Part shown: piece by piece, positions 1 to 12,232 of the stretch
Position numbering within the stretch: the stretch's first letter is position 1
How the letters are laid out: each line of letters starts with the position of its first letter
Assembly (NCBI GenBank): GCA_031213475.1
Contig: JARUPZ010000021.1
Location: forward strand, 3,493,545 to 3,557,544
Source: Nereocystis luetkeana
Taxonomy: Eukaryota; Sar; Phaeophyceae; Laminariales; Laminariaceae
DNA length: 64,000 nt
Direction of reading: 5' to 3'
Position numbers and translations under genes: made by a program
Notes under the pieces: generated by a model
What the model saw: only the letters and a program-made list of their open reading frames with translations
Databases searched by the model: none
Told to the model about the DNA's origin: nothing

Positions 1-47
1 CGGCTATGAACTGTGAACGGGTGGGTTCTGATGAGGCTCATGGGTGC
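1..47 (-). CDS. Possible next exon, cut by window edge
   Basis: A TTTCTAG| acceptor preceded by pyrimidines opens a phase-0 frame reading APMSLIRTHPFTVHS to the window edge. It is too short to judge. If real, the gene ends outside this window. Confidence 0.25.
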
Positions 48-953
48 CTAGAAAGAGGCGTATAATACGCGACCTGGTTTCATCTCTGGCCACCCCCATG
101 CGCAGAACATTTTGCCAACAGCACTCCTGTTCCGACCTATAACATCATACCTCCTATCGTGTTGCTCGAAAAAGTACGAGTATGTATATTGCGAAATGTC
201 AACCGCGTTGGTTGTACTACTGTATACGTGCTTCAACCATGGGTCACACGGCGGGACCGCAAAGATTTATCCTGGATTTTTTTTTGCGGTGCTGAACAGC
301 CCGACCCCCCCAAAATGTTGTTGCAAAACCATACGCGTATTTCACATTGTGCACTCTTAAAAGACTAGCGTATACTATACCTGTACGCACGACGACGACT
401 TGGCCAGTTCAACAATATGGTTGACAGTCAGAACTCAAACCCATTTACACACCGCAAAATAATTTTCCTAGAAATTTCCCGGGACGTTGGGGTCAGGATG
501 AGGGTAGCTTTGTAGGGTAGGTTTTAGAATCAGACATGAGGGATATACCGGTACAATACGTGCTTGTGTTTTGAAAAGTCGAAGCTACGCCACATCGGTG
601 CCGTGAGCACAAAAAAAAAAAGATTTCCAAGTGTTTTCCTATTTGCTATACACTATCGCGGGGTGTGCGAGATATGACGAAAATAAAAAAATTCGTGGGG
701 GTGGGGGATACTCTGCTCGCACCGTCAACACGACGAAAAAACAACAAACAAAGCTCGAGCTCGAATTCGTACTAGTAATCAGGTGGGTTTGAAACGGGGA
801 GCGCGTAAAGAACACGGAAAAATAACTCCCTCCCGCCCCCCCCCCATACGACTAAGGTCATCCATGACATGGAGTACATCTCTCCTAACGAGTACACCCC
901 CCCCCCCCCTGCCCTCCTGCCTCGTACACACGATCGTAGTAAAAGGGGCTTAC
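48..953 (-). other. Intron 16 (provisional)
   Basis: It contains C-runs near 836-905, an A-run near 610 and no recognised repeat family. A GTTAG| acceptor at about 888 would give a short tail ending in TGA at once; its flanks lack a pyrimidine tract. Confidence 0.35.
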
Positions 954-1010
954 CTTGGTGAGCTTCACTTTACGCAGGGTGGCTTGCATCTTCTCGCGAT
1001 CGGGACGGAC
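954..1010 (-). CDS. Exon 16: last confident exon
   Basis: 57 nt between TTCGGCAG| and ACCAAG|GTAAGC, phase 0. It encodes VRPDREKMQATLRKVKLTK. The donor is strong, so at least one more exon is expected downstream. Candidates are an AG at 888-889, which reads eight codons to a stop, or the one at 48-49. Confidence 0.65.
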
Positions 1011-1836
1011 CTGCCGAAAAAATCGGAGCACGCAGTGCGAGAGGCATAAGGAATATGCCTTAGATCAAGAAAAAAAAAAAAAAACACCCCGCGCGGCCAC
1101 TTCGTCTCCTGCTCGAAACAATACACAATCGAACGAAAGGAAAATTTCAGCCTCTGCAATCAACACGTACGACGTCGCTGATGGGGAAGACGGGGGTAGG
1201 CAGGGTCGGCGAGAGCATGGGCCATCAGCAGAACTCACAAACTATTCGAGGCCATGGTTGGTACCCACTGCGTACAGGACCGACATCACTCCCGCATACA
1301 TTGGTTGATCGGGTTTCGGGTCAGGGTAGGGTCAAAAGAGGTACACGGCGGTAGGTGGCCATTCTTGAGGGACCCTTGTGCGCGTTCGAATTTGGACGTC
1401 CCTGAAATACATACCTGGTCGTACGCATCTACGTCTTTCATGAGAGTTGGTGCCGGCCTCTTACAGTCAGTACAGTGGTGGGCAAACATGGTTGGCAGAT
1501 ACTTGAGGTCCCTTTTATACCGTTTTCCCTTATATTAGGGGACTAAGACGATCAATGCCTACCTGTGGTGGTGTTGTACCTGTAGTTCTATTCGTGACGT
1601 ACACAGTAAACCTCAACCATGCCATCGAGTACGCTGGTCGACCCCACTCTCCTCGCCGCAACACGATCCACAGATCTATACTATTAATACCGCAGGTGCC
1701 TACAATCTTGTGTACTGGTCTGTACTGGTGCCAGACACCAGGTAATGCACAAGGCCCCCATTGGGAGTCGGGGATTTGGAAGAGAGGGGGAAAGGGAGAG
1801 TCGTACGAGTAGCCGGTGTTATGATGTTTTTGTTGA

Positions 1837-1887
<51 letters not shown>

Positions 1888-4800
1888 GGTTGACCTCACA
1901 CCGACAGGATCAGGTGCCCATGGAGACAGCTACGGGGGGGGGGGGGCATCCCTCCAGGTAGCTCGAATATAGACGGCGAGCAAAACCGAAGGAAAAATCA
2001 CTGCGCACTGCCCATGTCTAGGTCAACAAGGGGCAACACAGCCCGCCATCGACACCCGCCACCCACCCGTCTCCCGCATCTACCTTCTCCGTCATGAGCG
2101 TTCTGAGCCTTCGCATCTCCTTCATCGTCCAGACGACGGCTCTCTAAGCCGGCAAGACTCTGCCCCCCCCCCCCCCCTCCGAAAAATCGCCTTTTCCATT
2201 TTTTATAACTGGCCAAGCTTCGACAGACAAAATAGTCCAGAAATCTACATTATACATGATGCTGGAAAGGTCCTAAACTCGGAGGACTTCACCTAACCGT
2301 TAAAAAAAAATGCCGATAAAAGGGGCCAAAAGACTGTTCCCGAAGAATTCGGTTAAAACCTTGAACCCAGCTTGGTTGGGTTTCTCGCGGTCTGTTACCT
2401 ATATAAAAAATGACCCCAATCCCTAGAATCTTCCTGCTAAGAAGACTTGACCCAACCCAAGAAAACCTCAACAAGTTTAGGACTGTTAGGACCGCAGTCC
2501 CGTTCGGGGGGGGAACCACTCGAACTCCCAAGTGTTATAGTTCCTCAAAACGGGACCGCCGTCCTCCCAAGAGGGTCAATTAACTGAGAAGTGGCGTTAT
2601 GGCTCACTTTTTGCCCTAACCCCAGGAGGGTTGGGGTCATTTTCACATAGGAAACAGACCACAAGAAGCAAACCCTACCAAACTGGGTCCAATTAAAAAC
2701 TGATCGCAAACACTTACGCAAATGCACATTTTACATACCAGGTAAATACAAGGTACTGACGAGGCTGCATTACGGTGGACTCCATTAAACAGGACCTACG
2801 GCACACACAAAAACGTCTATCTTCCTCTAGTTCTACCAACAATGTTTGGTCCTGTTTACTATGGCCCCCCGTAATAGACTAAACCCGTGGATTAAACCCG
2901 AACCCTAACCATGAGCAAAAAAATGAAACCCTAACCGCGAGCGTCTGTCCCAGGAAGGTTCCGAGAAAGACGCGGTGACGTTTTTTTTTCGTGCACGTCC
3001 GACAGATCATCGACTTGAACTTAGCGATCCAGATATTCCCGTGCGGACAGAAGGTTCCCTGATCTGATCTGCAATTTCTATTTGGTCACGTATTTTCGGG
3101 GTCGGACCTTCGAAGCGCGCAACATCTCAAAACAACAGGTTAAGATCAAGATGTGTAGATCGTAATTCAACTGTCCGACGTGTGGACGTATGTGTATGTG
3201 TATACTGTCGGCCGTGGTGTCTAAGCTGGATCAAGTCATAAAAATGTACCGCCCAGCTCGCCATCCCCGCCACCCCTCCCCGTGACCGAAAACATTCAAG
3301 CCCAGCGAACTAATCAATCAGCACCAGGCAACTAACGCACCTGCTGTCCGCCGGCCTCTCCACCGTATTCCGCCACTCCTTGCACGGAAGACGCCGACGA
3401 AAATCCAGAAGCCCTTGCCCCCAGCTGCTGCTGCTGCAACTGCATCTGGCGCTGCTGCTGCAGCTGCAGCTGGTGTTGTTGCTGCTGCTGCTGTTGCATC
3501 TGCTGCTGCTGCTGCTGCCGGTACAGGGCCTGCTGGAGCAGGTAGGATTCCCGGTCAGCGATTTTCCAGGCCCTCCGACACCTCGCCTCCTGTTCACGAG
3601 AGACCGAGAGATTCCACGCGTCATACAGGTGATGAGTTAACTCCCCCGTCCCTCATATTACCTCAACACCGGCAAGACACGTGCACATGGGCTCTATCTT
3701 CTACGGATATCTCCCTGTAGCTCACCCCCGGTGAACACGTGTAGATGAGCTATACCTCTCACAGCTCACATCGTTCTTTTCGCATATATTTTCCCATCAC
3801 GGAAGGGGGGTGAAGACTTTTTATCGCGACGCCTGTGCAAAACAATTGTCACTCTCATCGAGACATTCACGGATGCGATGCGGTGCCATGTGACAGCGGG
3901 CCGGGGGGGAGGGGGGGGGGGGGAAGCGTCCCTTGTCGTGTCAGGGTAGAAAAACGCGGCCCCGGCCCCTCCCTCTCGGGGACATTTGTTTTTTTTCTTG
4001 TTCAGGACATACCACGACCCCCAACACCAAAAACATCAGCACCATCTTCCCAACACCACCAACATTACCGAACCCCTCAACACTGCCTGGTGCACGCCGT
4101 AACAAACACCAACATCACCAATATCACGCTTTCTGCACCAACACCAAAACAACACTCCTCAAACCACGAACATACATACAGCACCTACAACATCATCACC
4201 GACGCATTACCGTATCACGCCAGTGGCAAGACAACACACACCCCCTCGTACCACCTTTTCGAGCCGATTTATCCCGCGACAACCTGGGCGATGCAAACAC
4301 CGCGCGATGCGTCTACGGAAATATCTCGTCGAGCTGTGTCCAACCGCGATAGTCGCCCTTTTCGTTGTTTTTGTTCCCCCCTCCGTGTGCTTTGAAGAAA
4401 ACCGCGTAAAAAAATGTTCTCGGAGAGTGTGCTATCTCTCGTGCTACCATGTACCAACCATGTCCAGACATATAGAGACGGTTTCACTCATACTATTACG
4501 GGGGACAATAGTAAATAGAACCGAATATTGTTCGTAAAAAAAGGATAATATATACCTGGTAGGGTTTTGTGTCTACGGTAGGTCCTGACTACTATGGCCC
4601 CCCGTAATATGAAAAGAACAAAAAAAATCCTTGCATTTTCGGGCAGAGCGGTATACGGCAAACACCAACCCCAACACCACAGGCGCACCGCCACCAACAC
4701 CAACACCGGCAGCATGGTCACACAAACGCGATGACAAGTCGACAGAACCACCACCGACATCGCCACCACCAAGTACCACTACTACCGCAATACCAACCTT

Positions 4801-7800
4801 TTACCCACGTCAACAAATTATCATCAATGAACATGCCGACACCAACGACACCTAGGTCAATACCAACAATCGCACATATCACGACCAAAAACAACGAAAC
4901 CACCTCCAACAACAACACCAACACCGAAACCAGCACCAACACCAACACCAACCCAAGCATCACGAACATCGACACCACCGACGACAACGACCGCCCAATA
5001 TCGATCAGTACAAACACTGACGCCGAAAACGCCGGCATCTACGCCAGGAAGCCAGGAGCGACCCCGTCACGGATACCATCAACAGCAACCGCAAAACCAC
5101 CAACACCACCATCCACACACCAACGCCAGCAACAGCGACACCACCGACACCAACACCACCACCGACACCAACACCACCACCAACAAAAAACACCACCGAC
5201 ACCAGCACCACCCAAAAACAACACCAACTACCCGAACCCACACCGCGACCAACCCCATGTCCCGACATGACCACCAACACCACTCTTCGGCATTCGCATC
5301 GTTTTACAGCAAAACTGCACCCACGGCGCGCGGACAAAGCACGTGGACCTATACTCGGATAAGTTTGGCAGTCGGAAAAGGGTCAAACACGGTCGACACC
5401 TTTGCCCTGCACAGGGGTGGGGGGGGGGCACCATGCAACCGCGCACCGCCCCAACGCGCACCCCTTACGCCCCTCGCTCCCTCCTTTCCTCCCCCCCGCC
5501 GGACGATAAGGCGTTTCTCACCTCCACACGCATGTTTTTCAGCTCGTCCCTCGCCCTCAGCTTCTCGATCCTCTTGGCCTCCTTGAAAGCCTCGCGCTCT
5601 TCCGCCTGCCGCCTCCTCCGCTCCTCGCTCTCCCTGCCAGAAACGAGAAAAGGATGGGAGGGTAAACAGAAGCGAGGAAGGAAGGAAGGAAGGAAGGAAG
5701 GAAGAAAAGAAGGAAGGAAGGAAGGAAGGAAGGAAGGAAGGGAGGAAGGAAGGAAGGAAGGAGAAGGGTTTGTCAGCACTCCCTCTCCCTCTCCCTCTCT
5801 CTCTCGCCCTCCTTCTCTCCCTCTGCTCCCACGTCATCAATAGCACCACCACTGCACCAACAGCAACACCAACATGATACTCCGAAAAACGCCGACAAAG
5901 CAATAAAGAACCACACCTGGAATACACCAACAACAACCAACACCAACGCCGAACAACACAGTTCCACCGCCCCTGCCCCGCTGAGGCTAAGCCAGCCGTC
6001 GTGGACCCAATATAATCCGAGGCCAAGCTCGTACCTGGCCGCGACCTGCCACAGCCGCTCCTGCTCCTGATGTCTGATCGCAAGCTCCCTGTTAACCATA
6101 AGCCAGCCAGACAGCCGCCCAAGCCACCCCCGTCGCAGCAGCAGCAGCAGCAGCCACAGCAGCAGCCGCAGCAGCAGCCGCAGCAGCAGCAGCAAGCACA
6201 CGAAGTCACACCCGAAGCAAAGCCCGGGAAAGGAGAGAGGGGAAATAGAAAGCACGTCAGTAAGGTCGGCAGTAAATGTGTTACTATCACAGCCTCTCCA
6301 AGAGACAGCGCGATCAACGAGCACTACAGACCAAAACACACCCCGGGTTTCAACACACACGCGCAAGGCGTTTCGGTAGCCGGGGGCTATCGGGAGCAGC
6401 TAGAGTGCGTAGGGGGTATAAGGCGGTGGGGCTCTAGGGGGGAGTGTGAGATAACCTTGAGCATCGCCTAGCTTCCTCTGCGACAGACCATGAATATCTG
6501 CGGCGGAGGAAAACACCAAGCGCGAAATGACTGCCGCGTGTGATTGCAAAATCGACCAAAGTATCACACGGTGTGAAAATGGAACAACGCGAAACGTTCA
6601 CGTATCGCGCCGAATTGCCACAACCCGAACGCAACATCGCGTGCAACCGCTACACGGCGAAACGCCTACCGCATGCAACCGCCACACAGCAAAACGCCTC
6701 GAAAAGTACTCGGCATACCCGGTACACCGCATGAACCAGCTCACAACGCGGCGCGCAAGCCCGAATGTTTGCGAAGAGCCGTCTCGACGAGACACCGAAT
6801 GTACCGCGTGTAGCTACTGCAGCGGCATGATGCCCCCCACGAAAAAATCCTCAACACAAAACCTCCACCGTATGCCACTGCGGTCACCGCTGAAAAAATA
6901 TATATATATGATGGAAAGCTTTTATAGCTGCCACAGCGCGAACCTCTCATCAAGATTATACACCGCGGGAAGGAAGAATAAACTACCCCAACCCGCAGAG
7001 AGTCCACGCGCAGCAGTACCGCCTGCGGCTTGTAACGAGCAACTGCGTGACGTGCCTACCGTCTTCACCCCTTGCAGTACTGAAAAATAGTGTGCCACAC
7101 TATTATTAGTTCCACCTTACAGCATATCGGGGGGTCATAGTAAAGAGGACCAAATATTGTCAGTGAAAAAGGGTAACTACATACAAGGTAGGTTTTTGTG
7201 TTTACCGTCGGTCCTATTTACTATGGCCCACCGTCATAGTGTGTACCAAAAAATAGTTGCAGTTCGGAAGGGGTAACAACCGTTTTAGGACTGGAGCCCC
7301 GTTTCGGGGGACCATAGCAACTAGGACCAAATACTGTACCTGGTAGGTGAAAAATGCGAAATATATGGGTTTTTGTGTTTACCGTAGGCCCAATTTACGT
7401 ACCGTACCGTACAGCAGGTCCTATTTATTATGGTCCCCCGCAATAGGCAGTTTTCCCCCCAAAACGGGACTTCAGTACTAAAAGGATTGGCAGGGTGTAC
7501 TTGCAAAACGCCAAGCCCCGATCGTATATAACTAGCCGCCCGCATACACTTGCCAGAATTGAACTATTGGTATCCCTCTTCCCTTTTTGGTTCGTGATTT
7601 TTTCGATTCTGGTTTCGATTTTTCGACGTCGAGTTGGTTTTTTCCATCCTGTCTATATCTTCCGGCTACGTAGTATATTGGTCTTCTCGGTTTCTGTGGC
7701 GACTTGTACAGCGTACCGCATGTATCTGATACGTACGTTCGCGGACCTCACTTCAATATTTTTTGTCCGAGGTGTAGATGTGCTTCAGTCATCATGTATA

Positions 7801-10800
7801 CTATTATTTGCTTGTTTTATTACTATTAACACCAAGGTATTTCTTCCACTCCAGAGTTATCGGAGCCTGTCCTGCGACCACGGATTGCATTGTATTGTGG
7901 CGATGAGTTAGTGTGAGAACAACAACAACAACACCAACACCAACACCAACACCACCACCACCACCAACAGCAACACACACACACCGACCGCTCGTGGAAC
8001 AGCTGCACTGAGGCGTGAAAAAAAAAATCGAGACCGCGAGCATCAAAACATCTACCACAGCGGGTGACGTTTCCGAGTCATTGTACGGTAAAGGTGCAGG
8101 GAGCACCTAATTTTTTCTGAAGTCCCTCACTCGACCTTAACGCAGCTCCACACCTCCTCCCAGCAAAATAACTCTGAGACACGCTAATGGTGGCGTGCGA
8201 TCCGATAGATACTCCCAAAGCCCCAAGTGTAATTAGGACAATATCGAAGAAAAAAAAAATATATATATATGCGATCGTATACTCTTTTGTGTATTTTTAA
8301 CAAAACGTTGGGGTTGTAATAAAAAACCTTTTTCGGACCGCAGTCCCCTTCGGGGAACAAACTCCCTCAAATTATGTAGCAAAACTGTCCCCAAACCGGG
8401 ACTGCAGTCCTAAAAGAGTTGGGGAGCCGCCAAAGTCAGTTCGAAATAACGAGGCAACCAAAGTGTTATCTCTTCCACCGCGCGAAGCGTCTACGGCTCG
8501 ACGATCGTAGCTTCCCACGGGGGCGAAACATCTAGAGCACGTAATCGACACGCTGCGTGAAGGCGTGCGCCCGTTCGGCAACACAGCGGGTAAGGGGGAA
8601 AACGGGGCGGGGCATCGGTATTGGCCGGCATGTAAAGAAATGGCTTACCTTTGCCTCCCGGCCTCCTGCTCCTGCGCCAGCTTCATCAGGTGCCGGGCAC
8701 GAGCGTTTTCCTGAAGGGTTTGGTCGGGCAGTCGTTGAATCGGTCCGTCGATCGGCAGTTCGGTCGGGTCGGCCCATACACATTTCGGGCGGTATTTCCG
8801 TCAGAGACTAAGCCGGTCGGGTACGTAGGTTAGTCGGCCGGTACGATGAGAACCATGATGTTCTTGACAACAACGAAAAAAACAACGACAAAAAAACAAC
8901 ACCACACACAACACATAAACACAACACACAACACACAACACACAACAACAACAACAACACGCTCGTCGGGACGAGGTATGGAACCCCAGCAGCAACAGCG
9001 GTGCGCTCCTGCAGCCCACGAACGCTAGCGGCGGCACCAGCACCGGACCCCGACGCCACTGGGGGGAAACGCCTTGGCAGACAGCCTTGACAGAGTGACA
9101 GCTTGACCGAGTGATGTATCGACAGACTGACTTACCACACTACAGAACGACCGACAAAGTACGAGCATCGAACACTTTTTGCTGCCGAACTTCTTCAAAC
9201 GAATTTCGTCTTTACGCTTTGCATAATATATTTACCCGCATCTGAACTCATCAAGACCAACCGACACATCGACCGACCAGATCGACCGACTATTACGGGG
9301 GACCCATAGTTAATAGGACCCAATATTTGCAGTAAAAATGCTTAAATATATAGGTTTTTATGTATACCATAGGCCCCCTCAACCATGGTCCCCCGTAATA
9401 AACGCACCGACCGACTGGCGCCAAACCAAAAAGGTGGGAAAATCGGCCCGCCTGCCCGTGGTCTCTTCCCTGCCTCACCTCCGTACGCCGCTTGACCTCC
9501 GCCACAACATTCCCCTCGGCCTCTGTCAAAGGCGCCACGACCTGCTCCTGGAGACGCGGGATCATTTCCTCCCACCGCGGCTGTTTCCCGCTCTGCGAAC
9601 TGCGTAAATACAGACGAGGGTATTTTGATAAAGAAAAAAGTAAAATAACAAAAAAAAAAAATGAAAAAATTAAAAGTACGTGGTGAGATCGAAAAAACTG
9701 CAAGCCCCCTAAACACACATTTACCAGCTTTAACGTGATGAGAAAGGAGTACAGGGTCGATAAGTAGGACGTAAATCACACTATTAATGGTAGACAATCA
9801 GAACCAGGATCACATTCCAAAATGCATCAAAACAATAAGGCCTCATTCATAACTGCATGACTTGTGTAGCGCACATCAAGCCGTGTTATTACACCTCAGG
9901 GGTTTCCACTGTTGGGCCCGAAAATTATCACCGAGGGGGCTCCTCAGTCTATTTTGGTCAGAAACCTTGCCGTGGTGTCATGGTGCTTTGTATCGGACTT
10001 CGCTTTCAGCTGTTGTCTCTAAAAAAATCGGGTGAGGGGTGAGGAGTAGAGATGGGCACCGAATGACATTTTCGACAAACCGAAAACCGGATACATAGGA
10101 GGCTTCACTCATTGAAAAAAGAAGGAACCGGTTGGACAGATTGCTTTCTGGCGGCTTGAACCGGTTAACCGAAAACCGGTTCAATCGGTTTTTGCGTGGG
10201 AAAACATCCATAACATTGCAAAGCAGGTAGGGTTTTCATTGAGTGGCACCTTGTGGTGAGGATTAGAGCTCCTGGCCTGAGAACAGATGGGTGCTCGTGC
10301 ACGTCTCGAGCTGGGCCAACCCTAAAACAGATTTTCCTTCGATCGGCGGTTTTGCAGCCATTTCCAAATATTATTACTCCAAATTTAAAGTCATACCGAA
10401 TAAGTCTCGTCACACACGTGGATATTGCCGTGCAAAAGCCTATACGAAACCGCCATAAGCTTGTACAGTGGATGACGCTGATTCTCGGTGTGAACATTCC
10501 TTGAGGCATGGCGAAACGATCGATATCCTCACTATCGCCTAATTCGTTATCTGTCAAGGGATAGTGCGTTTATGATCCGCAATACATAGTCAAGATGATA
10601 CGATGAGACACAAAATCCCGGATTCCCAGCCCAGTTTTTCGTTTTGGTATCTGAAATTTTGACACGTTATTTTAATATTTCTAAAAAAATCTTCCCGGCA
10701 GTACATTTTTTTTTTTTTTTTTTTACCACTTTAGTCTGAAAAACAAAATTCAATTCTACTAATATCGGGCTAGCTCACGACAAAAATAAAAATGAAGAAA

Positions 10801-12201
10801 ACGTTATTCCCGTAAATAAATTTGTTATACTAATAATAATCCAAAGCACGTGCCTAAATTTCAGGTTCTGATTCGCAAAAACCGTCTCGGAAATCCAGTT
10901 CAGCCAACATGTTTGCGTCTTGCCCGGCCCAGCTCGTGCCATTATGTACTTTTTGTTTTTGCCTCTGTTTTACTTGAGGTATTTCTTCCATTCCAGAGTT
11001 ATTGGAGCCTGTCCTGCGACCACGGACTGCATTGTATTGTGAGTTAATGTGAGAACAACAACAACAGCACGCGTCATCGGATCATACGTGATGCCGGTAT
11101 GACACCGCAGTAGGTATGAAAAAAGACATTCGACGAAATTCTCGGTCTCACAGCTAAAGTTGTGCATGTTTAATATTACGGGGGACCATAGCAAATAGGA
11201 CCTACGGTACAGACGAAAAACTATATATTTACCTATTTTTACTAACAATATTTGGCCCACTTTACTCCTTATTTACTATGGTCCCCCGTAGTGCCAGGCA
11301 CATATAAAAAACAATGGCTGGTTTGACCCACCATGAGCGTTGCTCGCCGCAGATTCGAGATCGGACGAGCGCACAGAGAAGCAAAAACAGCGAAACAAGA
11401 AAGCGAAAACAAACAACACAAAAACTCATGGGCGGCGGGCGGTTTGCCCGGGCCAAAAGAACACGTCGACCCTTGCTTGATGCTCTCACAAGAACAGCAG
11501 AGAAGCAAAACACTTCACCCCCTACACCTTACCTCTCCCCGTCCCCACCTCGACCGCCCCTCTCCCCAACGTTCTCCGCCTCGAAAGAAACGCGTGGTCA
11601 ATGGCCAAGTGACTGCAGCAGTCGACAAATGAGTGCACCCCGACCACCCCCGCCCCCCTCCCGGTCCAAAGCAAACGGAACGAAGCAAGAAAAATCAAGG
11701 GCCACAAAAAACTAAAAACTAAAAACTAAATCACAAAAGCCAAAAATAGATGAACCTCCGCTGTTCGAGCCAGTTACAGGTATAGGATATACATTCAAAG
11801 GACTACATTTTTTGTTTGCTTTTTGTCAGGCATTCACGAGTACAGCAGTCTACAAAACGGTGATGAAGTTTTTTTTAATGTACCATTTTTCGGCTTTTCG
11901 CCACAATAATAAAAAAAACACCCGCCCCTTGGTTTTCCTCACGTCGCAACCTCCTGCCGGCGGGCGAAGTTTTCCGTGAGCTTCTCCAGGGCGGCGTTCC
12001 TGGCCTCCGAAAGCCTGACGGGGTCGGCTGCCTCCTCCCCCCTCGCCATCGCCTCCTCGAGCAGGCCGGCCACGGCGGACTGATGGGCGCGAAGGATGGA
12101 GAAAAAGTCCGCCTTGAAGCGATCCGCCCGCGCCTGCCGCTTTCTCAGGATGAGCTGCTCTCCCTCTATAAAGGCAGCAGCAGCAGCAGCAGCAGCATCA
12201 T

Positions 12202-12232
<31 letters not shown>

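Larger units (their letters stand above)
2144..3340 (-). other. Intron 14 with two MITEs
   Basis: 1.2 kb. It holds a hairpin MITE (2,483-2,580) and a family A MITE (2,769-2,877). A short telomere-like ACCCTAA-rich patch lies at 2,879-2,935. A 15-bp C-run (G on the gene strand) is near the exon 15 acceptor. Confidence 0.6.
3590..5521 (-). other. Intron 13 with a 1.2-kb CA-rich tract
   Basis: 1.93 kb. A family A MITE lies at 4,494-4,610. Much of 4,016-5,265 is ACCAACACC-type sequence on the plus strand, almost lacking G and T, and is annotated separately. There is also a G-run at 3,902-3,923. Confidence 0.65.
6089..8648 (-). other. Intron 11, repeat-rich
   Basis: 2.56 kb, the longest intron. 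It holds a CAG-type tract (6,139-6,200), a family A MITE (7,124-7,241), a hairpin MITE split by a second family A copy (7,271-7,487), a dispersed repeat (7,836-7,933), an ACCAAC tract (7,917-7,975) and a further hairpin MITE (8,322-8,428). Confidence 0.65.
9600..11942 (-). other. Intron 9 with repeats and an orphan ORF
   Basis: 2.34 kb. It holds the family A MITE at 11,174-11,292, dispersed repeats at 10,978-11,068 and 11,573-11,641, a 130-codon orphan frame at 10,165-10,557, and a palindromic AACCGGTT-rich patch near 10,060-10,205. Confidence 0.6.

Noticed and set aside
1745-1972. Poly-Val/poly-Leu proteins
   Set aside because: Readings of the GTT microsatellite.
2879-2935. Interstitial telomere
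   Set aside because: Only a few degenerate ACCCTAA words, too weak to claim.
4731-5270. 179-codon Thr/Asn/His-rich frame
   Set aside because: Pure ACC/AAC composition artefact of the CA-rich intron tract.
5349-6317. 322-codon minus-strand frame
   Set aside because: Runs through exons 12-13, the CCTT repeat and CAG repeat. Kept open by simple repeats; spliced exons in another reading explain it better.
10045-10205. Possible transposon end (GAGATGGGCACCGA with AACCGGTT patches)
   Set aside because: No matching opposite end found; left unannotated.
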